This document shows, piece by piece, positions 49,615 to 59,467 of a stretch of DNA of 64,000 nt. The DNA comes from Clostridiales bacterium (lineage in GTDB: Bacteria > Bacillota > Clostridia > TANB77 > CAG-508). The notes below the pieces were generated by a model that saw only the letters and a program-made list of their open reading frames with translations, did not search any database and was not told the DNA's origin. Made by a program: the position numbers and the translations under genes. Every line of letters begins with the position of its first letter. The stretch's first letter is position 1. Location of the stretch: positions 39,013 through 103,012 of the forward strand of contig SFKP01000010.1 of NCBI GenBank assembly GCA_004553715.1, given 5' to 3'.

Positions 49615-50232
49615 ATGTCTAAAAAAATATATTTTTTTATTTGTTTTAGTCTTGTTTTTATTCTTTGTGGCTGTAACAAGGTAAATGACGTTGAAGAAGA
49701 AAATATAAAAAGCAATACTTCTCTTTCTCTAAAAAGTTCAAATTCTTCCACAACAAGGCTTTCAGCATCAAAAAAAGAGTCCGAGCTTTTAGCCGAATTT
49801 ACTACAACTATTTATGATACTTCTGATGATAGAGAAACAAATATGACTATTGCCTGTAATACTTTAAGTGGCACAGTAGTAAAAGCTGGTGAAACCTTTT
49901 CTTTCTGCGATACTTTAGGTCCTGCAAAGCCTGAAGATGGATATAAAAAAGCTGATGTGCTTGATGCTGATGGTGAGATTATTCAAGAATATGGTGGTGG
50001 TAAATGCCAAATAAGTACAACATTATATAATGTTGTTTTACAAATTCCTAATTTAGTAGTTGTAGAAAGGCATCCTCATAGCAAAGAAGTTGCATATATA
50101 GAAACTGGTAAAGATGCTGCTGTTTCTTATGGTAGCGTAGATTTTAAGTTTAGAAATGATAATCCTTATGATATTGTAATTGATGCTGTTAATAATTTGG
50201 ACACAATATATGTTAAAATTTCCAAAATATAA
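49615..50232 (+). CDS. VanW-family lipoprotein
   Basis: After a signal with a lipobox-like LCGC (residues about 16-19) and a Ser/Thr linker there is the VanW-type domain: AGETFSFCDTLGPAKPEDGYKKADV, then YGGGKCQISTTLYN. This domain is common in clostridial exported proteins, often with peptidoglycan-linked roles, but its chemistry is unknown. The ATG at 49615 has GGAGG upstream. dacF follows on the same strand. Confidence 0.85.
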   Translation: MSKKIYFFICFSLVFILCGCNKVNDVEEENIKSNTSLSLKSSNSSTTRLSASKKESELLAEFTTTIYDTSDDRETNMTIACNTLSGTVVKAGETFSFCDTLGPAKPEDGYKKADVLDADGEIIQEYGGGKCQISTTLYNVVLQIPNLVVVERHPHSKEVAYIETGKDAAVSYGSVDFKFRNDNPYDIVIDAVNNLDTIYVKISKI

Positions 50233-50282
50233 TTCTATTTTTAATCCTCATTGAATAAAATACTGTATCGAGGAGGATTTTT

Positions 50283-51512
50283 ATGTTTAAAACTTCAAAA
50301 ATCTTTATAAATCTAATGATATTTATCTGTTCAGTTATTTTGCTTACTTCCTTTTCTAAAGCGAACGATTCTGTTTATGTTTGGTCTGTTTTAGATGAAG
50401 AAGCCCTCCAAACTTCTTCAATACCTAATCAAAAAGGGAATTTTTTAAATTTAACTTCTCAAAGTGCAATATTAGTTGAACAAAAAACCGGAGAAATTTT
50501 GTATGAACACAATTCACATGAACAACTAAGGCCCGCTAGTGTTACAAAGATTATGACATTGCTTTTAATTATGGAAGCTTTAGATAGTGGAAAAATTACT
50601 TTAGAAGATAGAGTTCCTTGCTCTGAAACAGCAGCTGCTATGGGAGGCTCTCAAATTTGGTTAGATACAACAGAAAACTTAACTGTAGACGAAATGTTAA
50701 AAGCAATATGTATTGTTTCTGCTAATGATTGCGCTGTTGCAATGGCTGAGTATTTATGTGGCAGTGAGGATACTTTTGTTGCCAAAATGAATGAAAAAGC
50801 AAAATCTCTTGGTATGTTAGATACCTGTTTTAAAAACTGCCACGGATTAGATGAGGATGGACATCTTACATCAAGCTATGATGTTGCTTTAATGTCTAAA
50901 GAATTATTAAATAATCATCCTAACATCACTAAATATACCACAATCTGGATGGATTCACTTCGTGATGGCAAATCTTCCTTAGTAAATACTAATAAACTAC
51001 TTAGAAATTATCAAGGTGCAACCGGTTTGAAAACAGGTTCAACCTCTTTAGCATTATTTAATATTTCTGCAAGTGCTACTAGAAATGACTTGTCTCTAAT
51101 TGCAGTAATTATGCGTGGTGAAACAAGTGACATTCGTTTTGATGAAGCAAAAAAGCTTTTAGATTATGGATTTAATAATTTTGAATATGTAAGTTTAGGT
51201 GAAAGTTTAGATACAATAAAAAATCTTCCTGTAAATAAAGGAACTTTAGGAAATGTAGATATAGTGTTTGAAACAGAAGCTGCAACTCTTGTTCCAAAAG
51301 GTATGGCAGGTAATATCTCTGCAAATATTGTGCTTCCAAACTCTATTGATGCTCCAATTAATAAAGGTGATAAAATTGGTGAAGTGGTATTTACTTTAAA
51401 TGGTGATGAAATTGATAGCATAAATTTAATAGCTTTTAAAACTATCCCTAAATTAAGTTTTGCAAATACCTCTATTCATATCTTTAAAAATTGGTTTTCA
51501 CTCCTTAGATAG
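50283..51512 (+). CDS. dacF: D-alanyl-D-alanine carboxypeptidase (DacF/PBP5 family)
   Basis: A low-molecular-weight penicillin-binding protein. The active-site motifs are SVTK (about residue 82), SAND (about 148) and KTG (about 250), after a signal peptide at residues 1-25. The last 17 residues could be an amphipathic membrane anchor. It trims the terminal D-Ala from pentapeptide; the DacF name follows from the spore-former setting and is uncertain. A GAGGAGG site precedes the ATG. Confidence 0.9.
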   Translation: MFKTSKIFINLMIFICSVILLTSFSKANDSVYVWSVLDEEALQTSSIPNQKGNFLNLTSQSAILVEQKTGEILYEHNSHEQLRPASVTKIMTLLLIMEALDSGKITLEDRVPCSETAAAMGGSQIWLDTTENLTVDEMLKAICIVSANDCAVAMAEYLCGSEDTFVAKMNEKAKSLGMLDTCFKNCHGLDEDGHLTSSYDVALMSKELLNNHPNITKYTTIWMDSLRDGKSSLVNTNKLLRNYQGATGLKTGSTSLALFNISASATRNDLSLIAVIMRGETSDIRFDEAKKLLDYGFNNFEYVSLGESLDTIKNLPVNKGTLGNVDIVFETEAATLVPKGMAGNISANIVLPNSIDAPINKGDKIGEVVFTLNGDEIDSINLIAFKTIPKLSFANTSIHIFKNWFSLLR

Positions 51513-51515
51513 CTT

Positions 51516-51556
51516 GCAAAAAAAGAGTTAGCAATTAAAACTGCTAACTTTTTTGC
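51516..51556. terminator. Bidirectional terminator between dacF and ychF
   Basis: A GCAAAAAAAGAGTTAGCA / TGCTAACTTTTTTGC stem in the 45-bp gap between the convergent genes, with T-runs on both strands. Confidence 0.85.
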
Positions 51557-51557
51557 T

Positions 51558-52649
51558 TTACACATTAAATTTAAACAACACTACATCACCATCTTGCATA
51601 ATGTATTCTTTTCCTTCTGACCTTACTAAGCCTTTTTCTCTTGCTTGTACTATTCCGCCTTCTTTTATTAAATCATCATAATTTACTATTTCTGCTTTTA
51701 TAAATCCTCTTTGTATGTCTGAATGAATTTTGCCAGCTGCTTCTGGTGCTTTTGTTCCTTTTTTGATTGTCCATGCTCTTACTTCTGGCTCTCCTGCTGT
51801 TAAAAATGACATTAATCCTAATAAAGAATAACTTTCTTTTATTAATTTATCTAATCCAGATTCTTGAAGTCCTATTGCTTCTAACATTTCCTTTTTATCT
51901 GCATCATCTAATGCGCTTAATTCTTCTTCTATTTTTGCACATAACGGAATACATTTTGTATGTTCTTCTTCTGCTAATGCTTTCACTTTTTTAACATTTT
52001 CATCATTTTCAATATTTGAAATTTGGTTTTCTTCAATATTTGCAATATATAAAATTGGTTTATTTGTTAAAAGGAATGTATCTTTCATCCATTCTTTTTC
52101 TTCTTCATTTAAATTAACTGTTCTTGCAGATTTTCCATCTTCTAATGCTGATTTTACTTTATTTAGTACATCAATTTCTGCTTGGTACTTTTTATCTGCT
52201 TTTAACATCTTTTGTGCTTTATCTAATCTCTTTTCAATAACCTCTAAATCTGCAAAAATTAGCTCTAATTTAATTGTTTCAACATCTCTTATAGGATTAA
52301 TATTTCCATCTACATGCACAATGTTCGAATCCTCAAAACATCTTACTACTTCACAGATTGCATCAACTTCTCTTATGTGTGATAAAAATTTATTGCCAAG
52401 GCCTTCTCCCTTGCTTGCTCCTTTTACTAATCCTGCAATATCTACAAATTCTACAACTGCTGGTGTTGTTTTTTTAGCATTATATAAATTCGTTAATTTT
52501 TCTAATCTTTCATCTGGTACTGCTACTATCCCAACATTTGGCTCTATTGTACAAAATGGATAATTTGCACATTCTGCTCCTGCTTTTGTTATACTATTAA
52601 ACATTGTACTTTTCCCTACATTTGGTAATCCTACGATTCCTATTTTCAC
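51558..52649 (-). CDS. ychF: Ribosome-binding ATPase YchF
   Basis: YchF/OLA1 is an Obg-family P-loop protein that prefers ATP. The 363-residue protein begins with MKIGIVGLPNVGKSTMFN and has FCTIEPNVG, DIAGLVKGASKGEGLGNKFL, a coiled insert and a C-terminal TGS domain (TFLTAGEPEVRAWTI ... AEIVNYDDLI). Complete and typical. Confidence 0.97.
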   Translation of the reverse strand: MKIGIVGLPNVGKSTMFNSITKAGAECANYPFCTIEPNVGIVAVPDERLEKLTNLYNAKKTTPAVVEFVDIAGLVKGASKGEGLGNKFLSHIREVDAICEVVRCFEDSNIVHVDGNINPIRDVETIKLELIFADLEVIEKRLDKAQKMLKADKKYQAEIDVLNKVKSALEDGKSARTVNLNEEEKEWMKDTFLLTNKPILYIANIEENQISNIENDENVKKVKALAEEEHTKCIPLCAKIEEELSALDDADKKEMLEAIGLQESGLDKLIKESYSLLGLMSFLTAGEPEVRAWTIKKGTKAPEAAGKIHSDIQRGFIKAEIVNYDDLIKEGGIVQAREKGLVRSEGKEYIMQDGDVVLFKFNV

Positions 52650-52708
52650 TTATAATCACATTCCTCTCTAATCTAAACTACAAACTGGCTTAACTTTTCC
52701 AAACTTTT

Positions 52709-53764
52709 TTAATATTCAAACCATAAGCCTTCTGTCTTTAATTCTTTTATTATTCTATTATGTTCATCATTTGTTTTTGTAAAATATAGTTTTCCTGTTT
52801 TATCAGCTACAAAGAACAAATAATCCGTATTATTTGGTTCTATTGCTGCTTCAATACTATCTCTTCCAACTGATGCTATTGGTGCTATTGGCAATTTCCC
52901 TTCCATATTAGGTCCTCTAGTATTATATGGATTACTTAAGTTTATTTCGCTTTGATATAAATCCCTATCTCCCATATTTACTTTTATTGCATAATATGTA
53001 GTCACATCACTTTGTATAGCCATATTTTTATCTAATCTATTATAAATTACACTTGCCACATTTTTTTTATCTTCTGTATTTATTGCTTCTGTTTCTATAA
53101 TTGATGCCACTGTAAAAATTTCAGAAACGCTAAAATTACTTCCTTCAATTTCTGTTTTATATTCTTCTAAAACATCTTCCATTTGGTCTAACATTTTTTC
53201 AAAAATTTCTTTTACACTTACATCCTTATTTTTTAATATATATGTATCTGGGAATAAATAACCATCTAATGGATAATATATATCTTTGTCTTTTATTGTA
53301 TCTGTTATAAACCAATATTTTTCAATTAACTCATCTAAATATTCTTCATTTTCAAGAAGATTATAAACATCTTCTTCTTCGTTATTTGTTATTTCTGCAA
53401 TCTTTGTAGCAAGCCAAGGGAATGGCTTTCCTTCTAAATATGTAATTGATATTTGATTAGGGTCGTGAAGTATACCTGTCTGTAACATTTCTACAATATC
53501 TTTTATTTTCATGTTTTCTTTAAAATAATAGACACCTGCTTGAAAATTCGAATTTTTCGTAAGTTTAGTATATATTTTAAAAGCAGTTTTGCTTCGTATA
53601 ATATTATTTTCTTTAAGGATTTCAGCAATTTTATTTGCTCCTGTTCCTAAGTCTATTGTAATTTCCTTTTCTTCACTTTTTTTTGAAACGGGACTTATCG
53701 AAATAAAATACCATATCCCTATTATCAATATTATTGCTATAACTAATATTCCAATTTTTTTCAT
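52709..53764 (-). CDS. mltG: Endolytic murein transglycosylase MltG
   Basis: MltG cuts glycan strands and limits their length. One N-terminal membrane helix (about residues 5-25), then a LysM-like domain and the YceG catalytic region with ASIIETEA (catalytic Glu near residue 222), VIYNRL and SNPYNTRGP...PIAPIASVG. Length is 351. The neighbour upstream is the SH3-domain envelope protein, 15 bp away, so they form an operon. Confidence 0.95.
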   Translation of the reverse strand: MKKIGILVIAIILIIGIWYFISISPVSKKSEEKEITIDLGTGANKIAEILKENNIIRSKTAFKIYTKLTKNSNFQAGVYYFKENMKIKDIVEMLQTGILHDPNQISITYLEGKPFPWLATKIAEITNNEEEDVYNLLENEEYLDELIEKYWFITDTIKDKDIYYPLDGYLFPDTYILKNKDVSVKEIFEKMLDQMEDVLEEYKTEIEGSNFSVSEIFTVASIIETEAINTEDKKNVASVIYNRLDKNMAIQSDVTTYYAIKVNMGDRDLYQSEINLSNPYNTRGPNMEGKLPIAPIASVGRDSIEAAIEPNNTDYLFFVADKTGKLYFTKTNDEHNRIIKELKTEGLWFEY

Positions 53765-53779
53765 CAGTTTTATCTCCTT

Positions 53780-54917
53780 CTATTTTACTAAATAATCAAC
53801 TATATTTATAAAATCTTTTTCTTTAATTTCATCATTTATTTTAACACCAACACAAATTCCTATTTCTCTTAATCTTGGAGTTAATTCTTGAATAAATTTT
53901 TGTGTGCTATCATAATCGTTAATATTTTGCAGGTTAAGAATTAATCCAGATATATTGTTTTTATTTAGCTTTCTTACAATACTTGTAATCAATTCTTGTC
54001 TTTGTTCATAATCTTTAATAACACTTTCCAAATATTCCTCTATATTGTTATTGCTAAGTACTGCCCACATTTCTTCTTTTTGATTTTCTTCGTTTATAGT
54101 AGGCACATATTCTTCTTCTATTTCTAGCATATTCTTTAATACTACATTTGTTTTTACATCTTTATTGTAAAAAGTAAAGTTCCCACCTTCTATAAATAGC
54201 TCTTTTGCCTCTCCATAGCTTTCCATATCTTGTCTTAAAATATATTCATTATCTAAAACATTTGCTTTAACATATCCGAAGTACTCCATCTTCTGTTCTA
54301 ATTAATCTCCAACCTTTGCTAGTAGTATAAAAGCAACTAACCTTATCTCCTACATTAAGCTCTCCTACTACCTTTGATAAGCCTCTTGGTTTATATTGTA
54401 TATCACTACGGATTGATACATCTGCCTTTATAATTCCTTCGTTTAATCTATCTATTATTACTACATCATTATCTTTAATATAATCCATTTCTATATTGAA
54501 TACTAATTTCATTTCTGAAATTGGCAAATATATTTTATTATTTATAAGTACCTCAGTTTCTAATATATCTTTTTTAGCCCCATTTATTTCTAATATTTTT
54601 TCTGTACCAGAAATAGCTGCAACTTTATCTGCACAAATTATTATTGTTTTATTATAATCTTTTTCATAATAAATTTTACAATTTAAAAGGTTTACAGCAT
54701 CTTCTTCTGATAAATATATAGTTCCTTTTTCGCTAATATATATTAAGTTTTTTAAGTCCTCTGTAAAGTTAGTATCTCCAATTACAATATTGGTAATGTC
54801 TTTATATTTATCTCTTTTATAGCCTGGTGTCATATTTAAAATAAATGCTACTACAAATAGTGCTACTATACAAATTGCAATATTTCTTATAAATTTTAAT
54901 TTATTTATTCTCATCAA
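53780..54917 (-). CDS. Membrane-anchored SH3/glycosidase-like protein, +1 recoded at CGG
   Basis: The 54917 frame has a membrane helix (residues about 10-28), a copper-amine-oxidase-N-like domain (about 40-170: LEINGAKKDILETEVLINNKIYLPISE) and an SH3 domain ending GWRLIRTEDGVL, then CTT CGG at 54276-54278. Skipping the C continues with GYVKANVLDNEYI and 155 more residues that look like the start of a GH18-type domain. Total 378 residues, shorter than full GH18 proteins. The +1 frame completes the SH3 domain, which is the best support. Function probably in cell-wall turnover beside mltG. Confidence 0.8.
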
Positions 54918-55013
54918 AAAACTCCTATTTTTCTAATTTATCTACAATAATAACTATTATATATAAATATTTTGTTCTTATCAACTTTTTTTTAAGAATT
55001 TATTAAAGATTTT

Positions 55014-55156
55014 GTTACAGTTCAGACTAATTAATATATAATTCGCTCCATCTTGCTGTCGGTTGGACATTTTCTTTTCTTAGGCTAAAGCACAAAAAGA
55101 AAAGTGCAACCGACACGTGGAGCTACTAATGTGAAAATTTTGGTCTGAACTGTAAC
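55014..55156 (+). mobile_element. 143-bp MITE-like element, copy 6
   Basis: Full-length copy with perfect 14-bp terminal inverted repeats, GTTACAGTTCAGAC and GTCTGAACTGTAAC. Flanks (AAGATTTT and CGATATTT) are similar but not an exact target duplication. It lies at the divergent junction of the SH3 protein gene and pflB and makes up much of that 379-bp gap. Confidence 0.88.
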
Positions 55157-55185
55157 CGATATTTTAATATTTTTTATTATATTTA

Positions 55186-55252
55186 TTGATATTTTTTTTC
55201 ATAAATGATATTATTGTTTTGGTTAAGCATTAATCAAAACAATGCATTTTTT
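55186..55252 (+). promoter_or_regulatory. Putative pflB promoter and overlapping palindrome
   Basis: TTGATA (55186-55191) and TATTAT (55209-55214) with 17-bp spacing are followed by the palindrome ATTGTTTTGGTTA / TAATCAAAACAAT (55213-55243) and GCATTTTTTT. The palindrome overlaps the -10 and the expected start site. It could be a repressor operator, or a terminator/attenuator in the leader. It does not match the usual Rex site spacing. Confidence 0.45.
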
Positions 55253-55296
55253 TATATATGCTTAACTTAAAATACTTATTTTACGGGAGGTTATAT

Positions 55297-57531
55297 ATGG
55301 ATTTTGAAGAATGGAAAGGTTTCAAAGGAAAAGATTGGAAAGAAGAAATAAATGTTAGAAACTTTATTCAAAATAATTATATTCCTTATGAAGGAGATGA
55401 AACATTTTTAGCAGGTCCTACTGATAGAACTGTTGAATTATGGAATAAGGTTTTGAAATTATATGATGAAGAAACAAAAAATGGTGGTGTTCTAGCTGTT
55501 GATGCTTCTACTGTTTCTACTATTTCTAGCCACGCAGCTGGTTATATTGATAAAAGTTTAGAAAAAATAGTTGGTTTACAAACAGATGCCCCACTTAAAA
55601 GAGCTATTATGCCAAATGGTGGTATAAGAATTGTAGAAAAATCTTGTGATGCAGCTCATGTTGAATTATCACCTGAAATTGAAACTATATTTAATAATTA
55701 TAGAAGAACACATAATGATGGTGTTTTTGCAGCATACACACCAGAAATTAGAGCGGCAAGAAGCTCTCATATTATTACTGGTCTTCCTGATGGTTATGGT
55801 CGTGGAAGAATTATTGGTGATTATAGAAGAATTGCTTTATATGGTGTTGATGCACTTATTGAAGAAAAGAAAAAAACTTTGGTAGAATTGCAGGTTCCTA
55901 CTATATTAGAAGATACAATTAGAGCTCGTGAAGAGGTTTTTGACCAAATCTCTGCTTTAAATGAACTTAAAATAATGGCTTCAAGATATGGATTTGATAT
56001 TTCTAGACCAGCTTCTAATTCTAAAGAAGCTGTTCAATGGGTATACTTTGGTTATCTTGGTGCTGTTAAAGAGCAAAATGGTGCTGCAATGAGTCTTGGT
56101 AGAGTTTCTACTTTCTTAGATATCTATTTTGAAAGAGATTTAAAATTAAAAACAATAACAGAAGAAAAAATCCAAGAACTTATGGATCATTTTGTTATGA
56201 AATTAAGAATGGTTAGATTTTTAAGAACACCTGAATATAACGAATTATTTAGTGGTGACCCTGTTTGGGTAACAGAAGCTATCGGTGGTATGGGCATTGA
56301 TGGAAGGACTTTAGTTACAAAAAATTCATATAGGATTTTACATACATTAGAAAACTTAGGGCCTGCTCCTGAACCAAATTTAACTGTATTATGGTCTTTA
56401 AGGTTACCAGAAAACTTCAAAAAATATTGTACAAAATTATCAATAAAAACTTGTGCTATTCAATATGAAAATGATGATTTAATGAGAGAATATTGGGGTG
56501 ATGATTATTCAATTGCATGCTGTGTTTCTGCAATGAGAACAGGTAAACAAATGCAATTCTTTGGTGCTAGATGTAATTTAGCAAAAGCATTATTATATGC
56601 AATTAACGGTGGCAGAGATGAAATTTCCGGAAAACAAATAACAGAAAAATTTGAGCCTATTAAATCTGAATATTTAAATTATGATGAAGTAATGGAAAAA
56701 TTCGATTTAATGCTTGATTGGGTTGCAAGAGTATATATTAACGCATTAAATATTATACATTATATGCATGATAAATATTCTTATGAAAAATTGGAAATGG
56801 CTTTGCATGATTTAGAAATTTTAAGAACAATGGCATGTGGTATTGCTGGTTTATCTGTTGTTGCAGATTCTCTTTCTGCTATTAAATATGCAAAGGTAAA
56901 AGTTATAAGAGATGAAACAGGTCTAGCTACAGACTATGAAGTAACTGGAGATTTTCCTAAATATGGAAACGATGATGACCGTGTTGACCAGATTGCGGTA
57001 GATATCGTAAAGAAATTTATGAATAAAATAAGAAAGCAAAAAACATATCGTAATGCAAAACCAACTATGTCTATACTTACAATTACATCAAATGTAGTTT
57101 ATGGTAAGAACACAGGAAATACTCCTGATGGTAGACGTAGCGGTGAACCTTTTGGACCTGGTGCAAATCCACTTCATGGTAGAGATACAAATGGTGCAAT
57201 TGCTGTTTTAAATACTATTGCAAAATTACCATACTCATATTCTGAAGATGGTATATCATATACCTTCTCTATTACACCTTCTACTTTAGGAAAAGACGAA
57301 GAATCTAGGGTAAATAATTTGGTATCATTACTTGATGGTTATTTTGTACAAAGAAGTCATCACATAAATGTAAATGTATTTGATAGACAATTACTATTAA
57401 ATGCAATGGAACACCCTGAAAAATATCCTCAACTTACAATAAGAGTTTCAGGTTATGCTGTTAAGTTTGTTACTTTAACAAAAGAACAACAGTTAGATGT
57501 AATAAATAGAACTATTCATGAAAGCATATAA
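55297..57531 (+). CDS. pflB: Pyruvate formate-lyase
   Basis: PFL splits pyruvate to acetyl-CoA and formate using a glycyl radical. The protein is 744 residues. The catalytic Cys pair is in [21 protein letters not shown] (about residues 406-411), and the radical glycine is in [11 protein letters not shown] near residue 720. The GGGAGG site fixes the ATG at 55297. The activase gene follows by 12 bp. Confidence 0.97.
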   Translation: MDFEEWKGFKGKDWKEEINVRNFIQNNYIPYEGDETFLAGPTDRTVELWNKVLKLYDEETKNGGVLAVDASTVSTISSHAAGYIDKSLEKIVGLQTDAPLKRAIMPNGGIRIVEKSCDAAHVELSPEIETIFNNYRRTHNDGVFAAYTPEIRAARSSHIITGLPDGYGRGRIIGDYRRIALYGVDALIEEKKKTLVELQVPTILEDTIRAREEVFDQISALNELKIMASRYGFDISRPASNSKEAVQWVYFGYLGAVKEQNGAAMSLGRVSTFLDIYFERDLKLKTITEEKIQELMDHFVMKLRMVRFLRTPEYNELFSGDPVWVTEAIGGMGIDGRTLVTKNSYRILHTLENLGPAPEPNLTVLWSLRLPENFKKYCTKLSIKTCAIQYENDDLMREYWGDDYSIACCVSAMRTGKQMQFFGARCNLAKALLYAINGGRDEISGKQITEKFEPIKSEYLNYDEVMEKFDLMLDWVARVYINALNIIHYMHDKYSYEKLEMALHDLEILRTMACGIAGLSVVADSLSAIKYAKVKVIRDETGLATDYEVTGDFPKYGNDDDRVDQIAVDIVKKFMNKIRKQKTYRNAKPTMSILTITSNVVYGKNTGNTPDGRRSGEPFGPGANPLHGRDTNGAIAVLNTIAKLPYSYSEDGISYTFSITPSTLGKDEESRVNNLVSLLDGYFVQRSHHINVNVFDRQLLLNAMEHPEKYPQLTIRVSGYAVKFVTLTKEQQLDVINRTIHESI

Positions 57532-57543
57532 GGAGTAATTTAA

Positions 57544-58266
57544 ATGGAAGAAGTAAAAGGAAAAATTCATTCAATAGAAACATTTGGAACATTAGATGGC
57601 CCTGGCATTAGATTTGTACTTTTTATGCAAGGTTGTGCTTTACATTGCAAATTTTGCCATAACAGAGATACTTGGGAAACTTCTACAAATAATCTTATGA
57701 CCACTGATGAAGTTATAGAAAATGTGAAAAAATGTGATAGCTTTATTAAATTTTCAAAAGGTGGTGTAACTGTTTCTGGTGGTGAACCTTTACTTCAAGT
57801 TCCATTTTTAATAGAGCTTTTTACAAAATTAAAAACTCTCGGATATCATACAGCTATAGATACTTCAGGGATGTTCGAAATCACTCCAAATATTAGGCTT
57901 TTACTTAAATTAACAGATTTAGTTCTTCTTGATATAAAACAAATTAATGATGCAAAATGTAAAGATTTGTGTGGCTTTTCTAACAAATTAGAATTAGAAT
58001 TCGCAAAATATTTAAGTAATAATAATATTCCAATGTGGATAAGGTACGTACTTGTTCCAAAGATTACCGATGATGAAAAAGATTTATTAAATTTAAAAGA
58101 ATTTATAGATACATTAAAAACTGTAGAAAAGATAGAAATTCATCCATATCACAATATAGGTAGATATAAGTGGAAAAATCTGGGCTTAGAATATCCTTTA
58201 GAAGGTGTTCCTCAGGCCACTGAGAAAGATGTATTAAGAGCAAAAAAAATTCTAGGAATTTCTTAA
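57544..58266 (+). CDS. pflA: Pyruvate formate-lyase activating enzyme
   Basis: A radical SAM enzyme that installs the glycyl radical on PflB. It has the CxxxCxxC motif in GCALHCKFCHNRDTW (residues about 30-44), SGGEPLLQ, and the length (240) of the family. In an operon with pflB. Confidence 0.96.
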   Translation: MEEVKGKIHSIETFGTLDGPGIRFVLFMQGCALHCKFCHNRDTWETSTNNLMTTDEVIENVKKCDSFIKFSKGGVTVSGGEPLLQVPFLIELFTKLKTLGYHTAIDTSGMFEITPNIRLLLKLTDLVLLDIKQINDAKCKDLCGFSNKLELEFAKYLSNNNIPMWIRYVLVPKITDDEKDLLNLKEFIDTLKTVEKIEIHPYHNIGRYKWKNLGLEYPLEGVPQATEKDVLRAKKILGIS

Positions 58267-58311
58267 AAATATATAATAAAATTAATGCTAATTAAAAACA
58301 AATGATATAAT

Positions 58312-58357
58312 AGCAAAAAAATTAGATATGTATCTCCACATATCTAATTTTTTTGCT
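58312..58357. terminator. Bidirectional terminator between pflA and mntP
   Basis: A perfect 20-bp stem, AGCAAAAAAATTAGATATGT (58312-58331) with its complement at 58338-58357, around ATCTCC. T-runs on both strands. Confidence 0.92.
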
Positions 58358-58374
58358 AAAATTCGAACAATGTT

Positions 58375-58944
58375 CTAAAATAATATTCCTAAGTGCTCTA
58401 ATAAAATTTTAATTCCAAGTAGTATTAAAATTAGTCCCCCTACTCTTTCTGCTTTACTTTTGTATTTGCTTCCAAATTTATTTCCAACTTTTGTTCCAAT
58501 TACTGATAAAATAAATGAAGTTATACCAATTAATGAAACTGCAAGTATTAAATTGATATTGAAAAATGCGAAAGTAATTCCTACTGCTAATGCATCAATA
58601 CTTGTTGCTATTGCTAAAATTATCATTACTCTGAAAGCTATACTATCATTATTATCATTTTCCTCTTTTGAAAATGATTCTTTTAACATATTTCCCCCAA
58701 TTGCAGAAAGCAAAACAAAAGCTATCCAATGGTCTATGCTTGTCACAAGATGCTCAAATGTAGTTCCTAAAAAATATCCAATAGCTGGCATTAATGCTTG
58801 AAAACCTCCAAAGTATAATCCAATAATTGCTGCCTTTTTCCAATCCATATTTTTCATTGAAATTCCTTTACAAACAGCAACTGCAAAAGCATCCATCGCA
58901 AGACCTATACTTAATATCATCAATTCTACTATACTCATATCCAT
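58375..58944 (-). CDS. mntP: Manganese efflux pump MntP
   Basis: MntP exports Mn2+. The 189-residue protein has six membrane helices in two repeats, each with a [14 protein letters not shown] / [16 protein letters not shown] Asp motif. Length is typical. Confidence 0.93.
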   Translation of the reverse strand: MDMSIVELMILSIGLAMDAFAVAVCKGISMKNMDWKKAAIIGLYFGGFQALMPAIGYFLGTTFEHLVTSIDHWIAFVLLSAIGGNMLKESFSKEENDNNDSIAFRVMIILAIATSIDALAVGITFAFFNINLILAVSLIGITSFILSVIGTKVGNKFGSKYKSKAERVGGLILILLGIKILLEHLGILF

Positions 58945-59111
58945 CTCACTTTATTTTTTATTTTAATTAAAACGTTTTTATTAGGTACAGAAAAATAATT
59001 TTTTCTATTCAACAAAAAATGAATAGCTAATAATTAGATGCGTTCTTTCTTTGACACAATTCTTCATTATTCACTATTCATCATTTATTGCTATGATAAT
59101 ATTGCACACTT

Positions 59112-59187
59112 TGGTGGCTTGAACTGGAATCGAACCAGTGACACAGGGATTTTCAGTCCCTTGCTCTACCAACTGAGCTATCAAGCC
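59112..59187 (-). tRNA. tRNA-Phe (GAA)
   Basis: Minus-strand cloverleaf with acceptor GGCTTGA / TCAAGCC, D-arm GCTCAGTTGGTAGAGC, anticodon loop CTGAAAA, T-loop TTCGATT and encoded ACCA; 76 nt. Confidence 0.97.
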
Positions 59188-59207
59188 ATTTTTCTTCTAC
59201 AAAAAAA

Positions 59208-59284
59208 TGGCGACCCGGATCGGGCTCGAACCGACGACCTCTAGCGTGACAGGCTAGCGTTCTAACCAACTGAACTACCGGGCC
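59208..59284 (-). tRNA. tRNA-Asp (GTC)
   Basis: Minus-strand cloverleaf with acceptor GGCCCGG / CCGGGTC, anticodon loop CTGTCAC, T-loop TTCGAGC and encoded GCCA; 77 nt. Confidence 0.97.
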
Positions 59285-59291
59285 AAAAAAA

Positions 59292-59343
59292 TGGTGGGCG
59301 CAATCTTGTAAGGCAGATGCTCTACCAGCTGAGCTATGCGCCC
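59292..59343 (-). pseudogene. Truncated tRNA-Val (TAC) lacking the T-arm
   Basis: The acceptor GGGCGCA / TGCGCCC, D-arm, anticodon stem 5' arm TCTGC and loop CTTACAA are intact and ACCA is encoded, but after G-AT the acceptor follows at once. The 3' anticodon arm, variable loop and whole T-arm (about 24-25 nt) are missing, leaving 52 nt. It cannot form a normal tRNA. It is the first gene of the tRNA transcript. Confidence 0.9.
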
Positions 59344-59361
59344 ATTTTAGTGACAAGAGTA

Positions 59362-59390
59362 AGTATACAGGATTTATTGAAATATGTCAA
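59362..59390 (-). promoter_or_regulatory. Promoter of the tRNA cluster
   Basis: Minus-strand TTGACA (59385-59390), 17-bp spacer, TATACT (59362-59367), 18 bp before the tRNA-Val remnant. It is near-consensus. Confidence 0.9.
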
Positions 59391-59432
59391 GACTTTTTTA
59401 TATTTTTTTGAAATTTTTATCGAAAAATTTTT

Positions 59433-59465
59433 AAAGACATACAAATATCTTTGTATGTCTTTTTT
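59433..59465. terminator. Terminator after cysS
   Basis: AAAGACATACAAA-TATC-TTTGTATGTCTTT stem, with TTTTTT following on the plus strand and a T-containing AAATTTTT end on the minus strand. It lies directly after the cysS stop codon and upstream of the tRNA promoter. Confidence 0.8.
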
Positions 59466-59467
59466 GT

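Noticed and set aside
59038..59356. Short ORFs over the tRNA cluster
   Set aside because: They overlap clear tRNA genes on the opposite or same strand and lack ribosome-binding sites.
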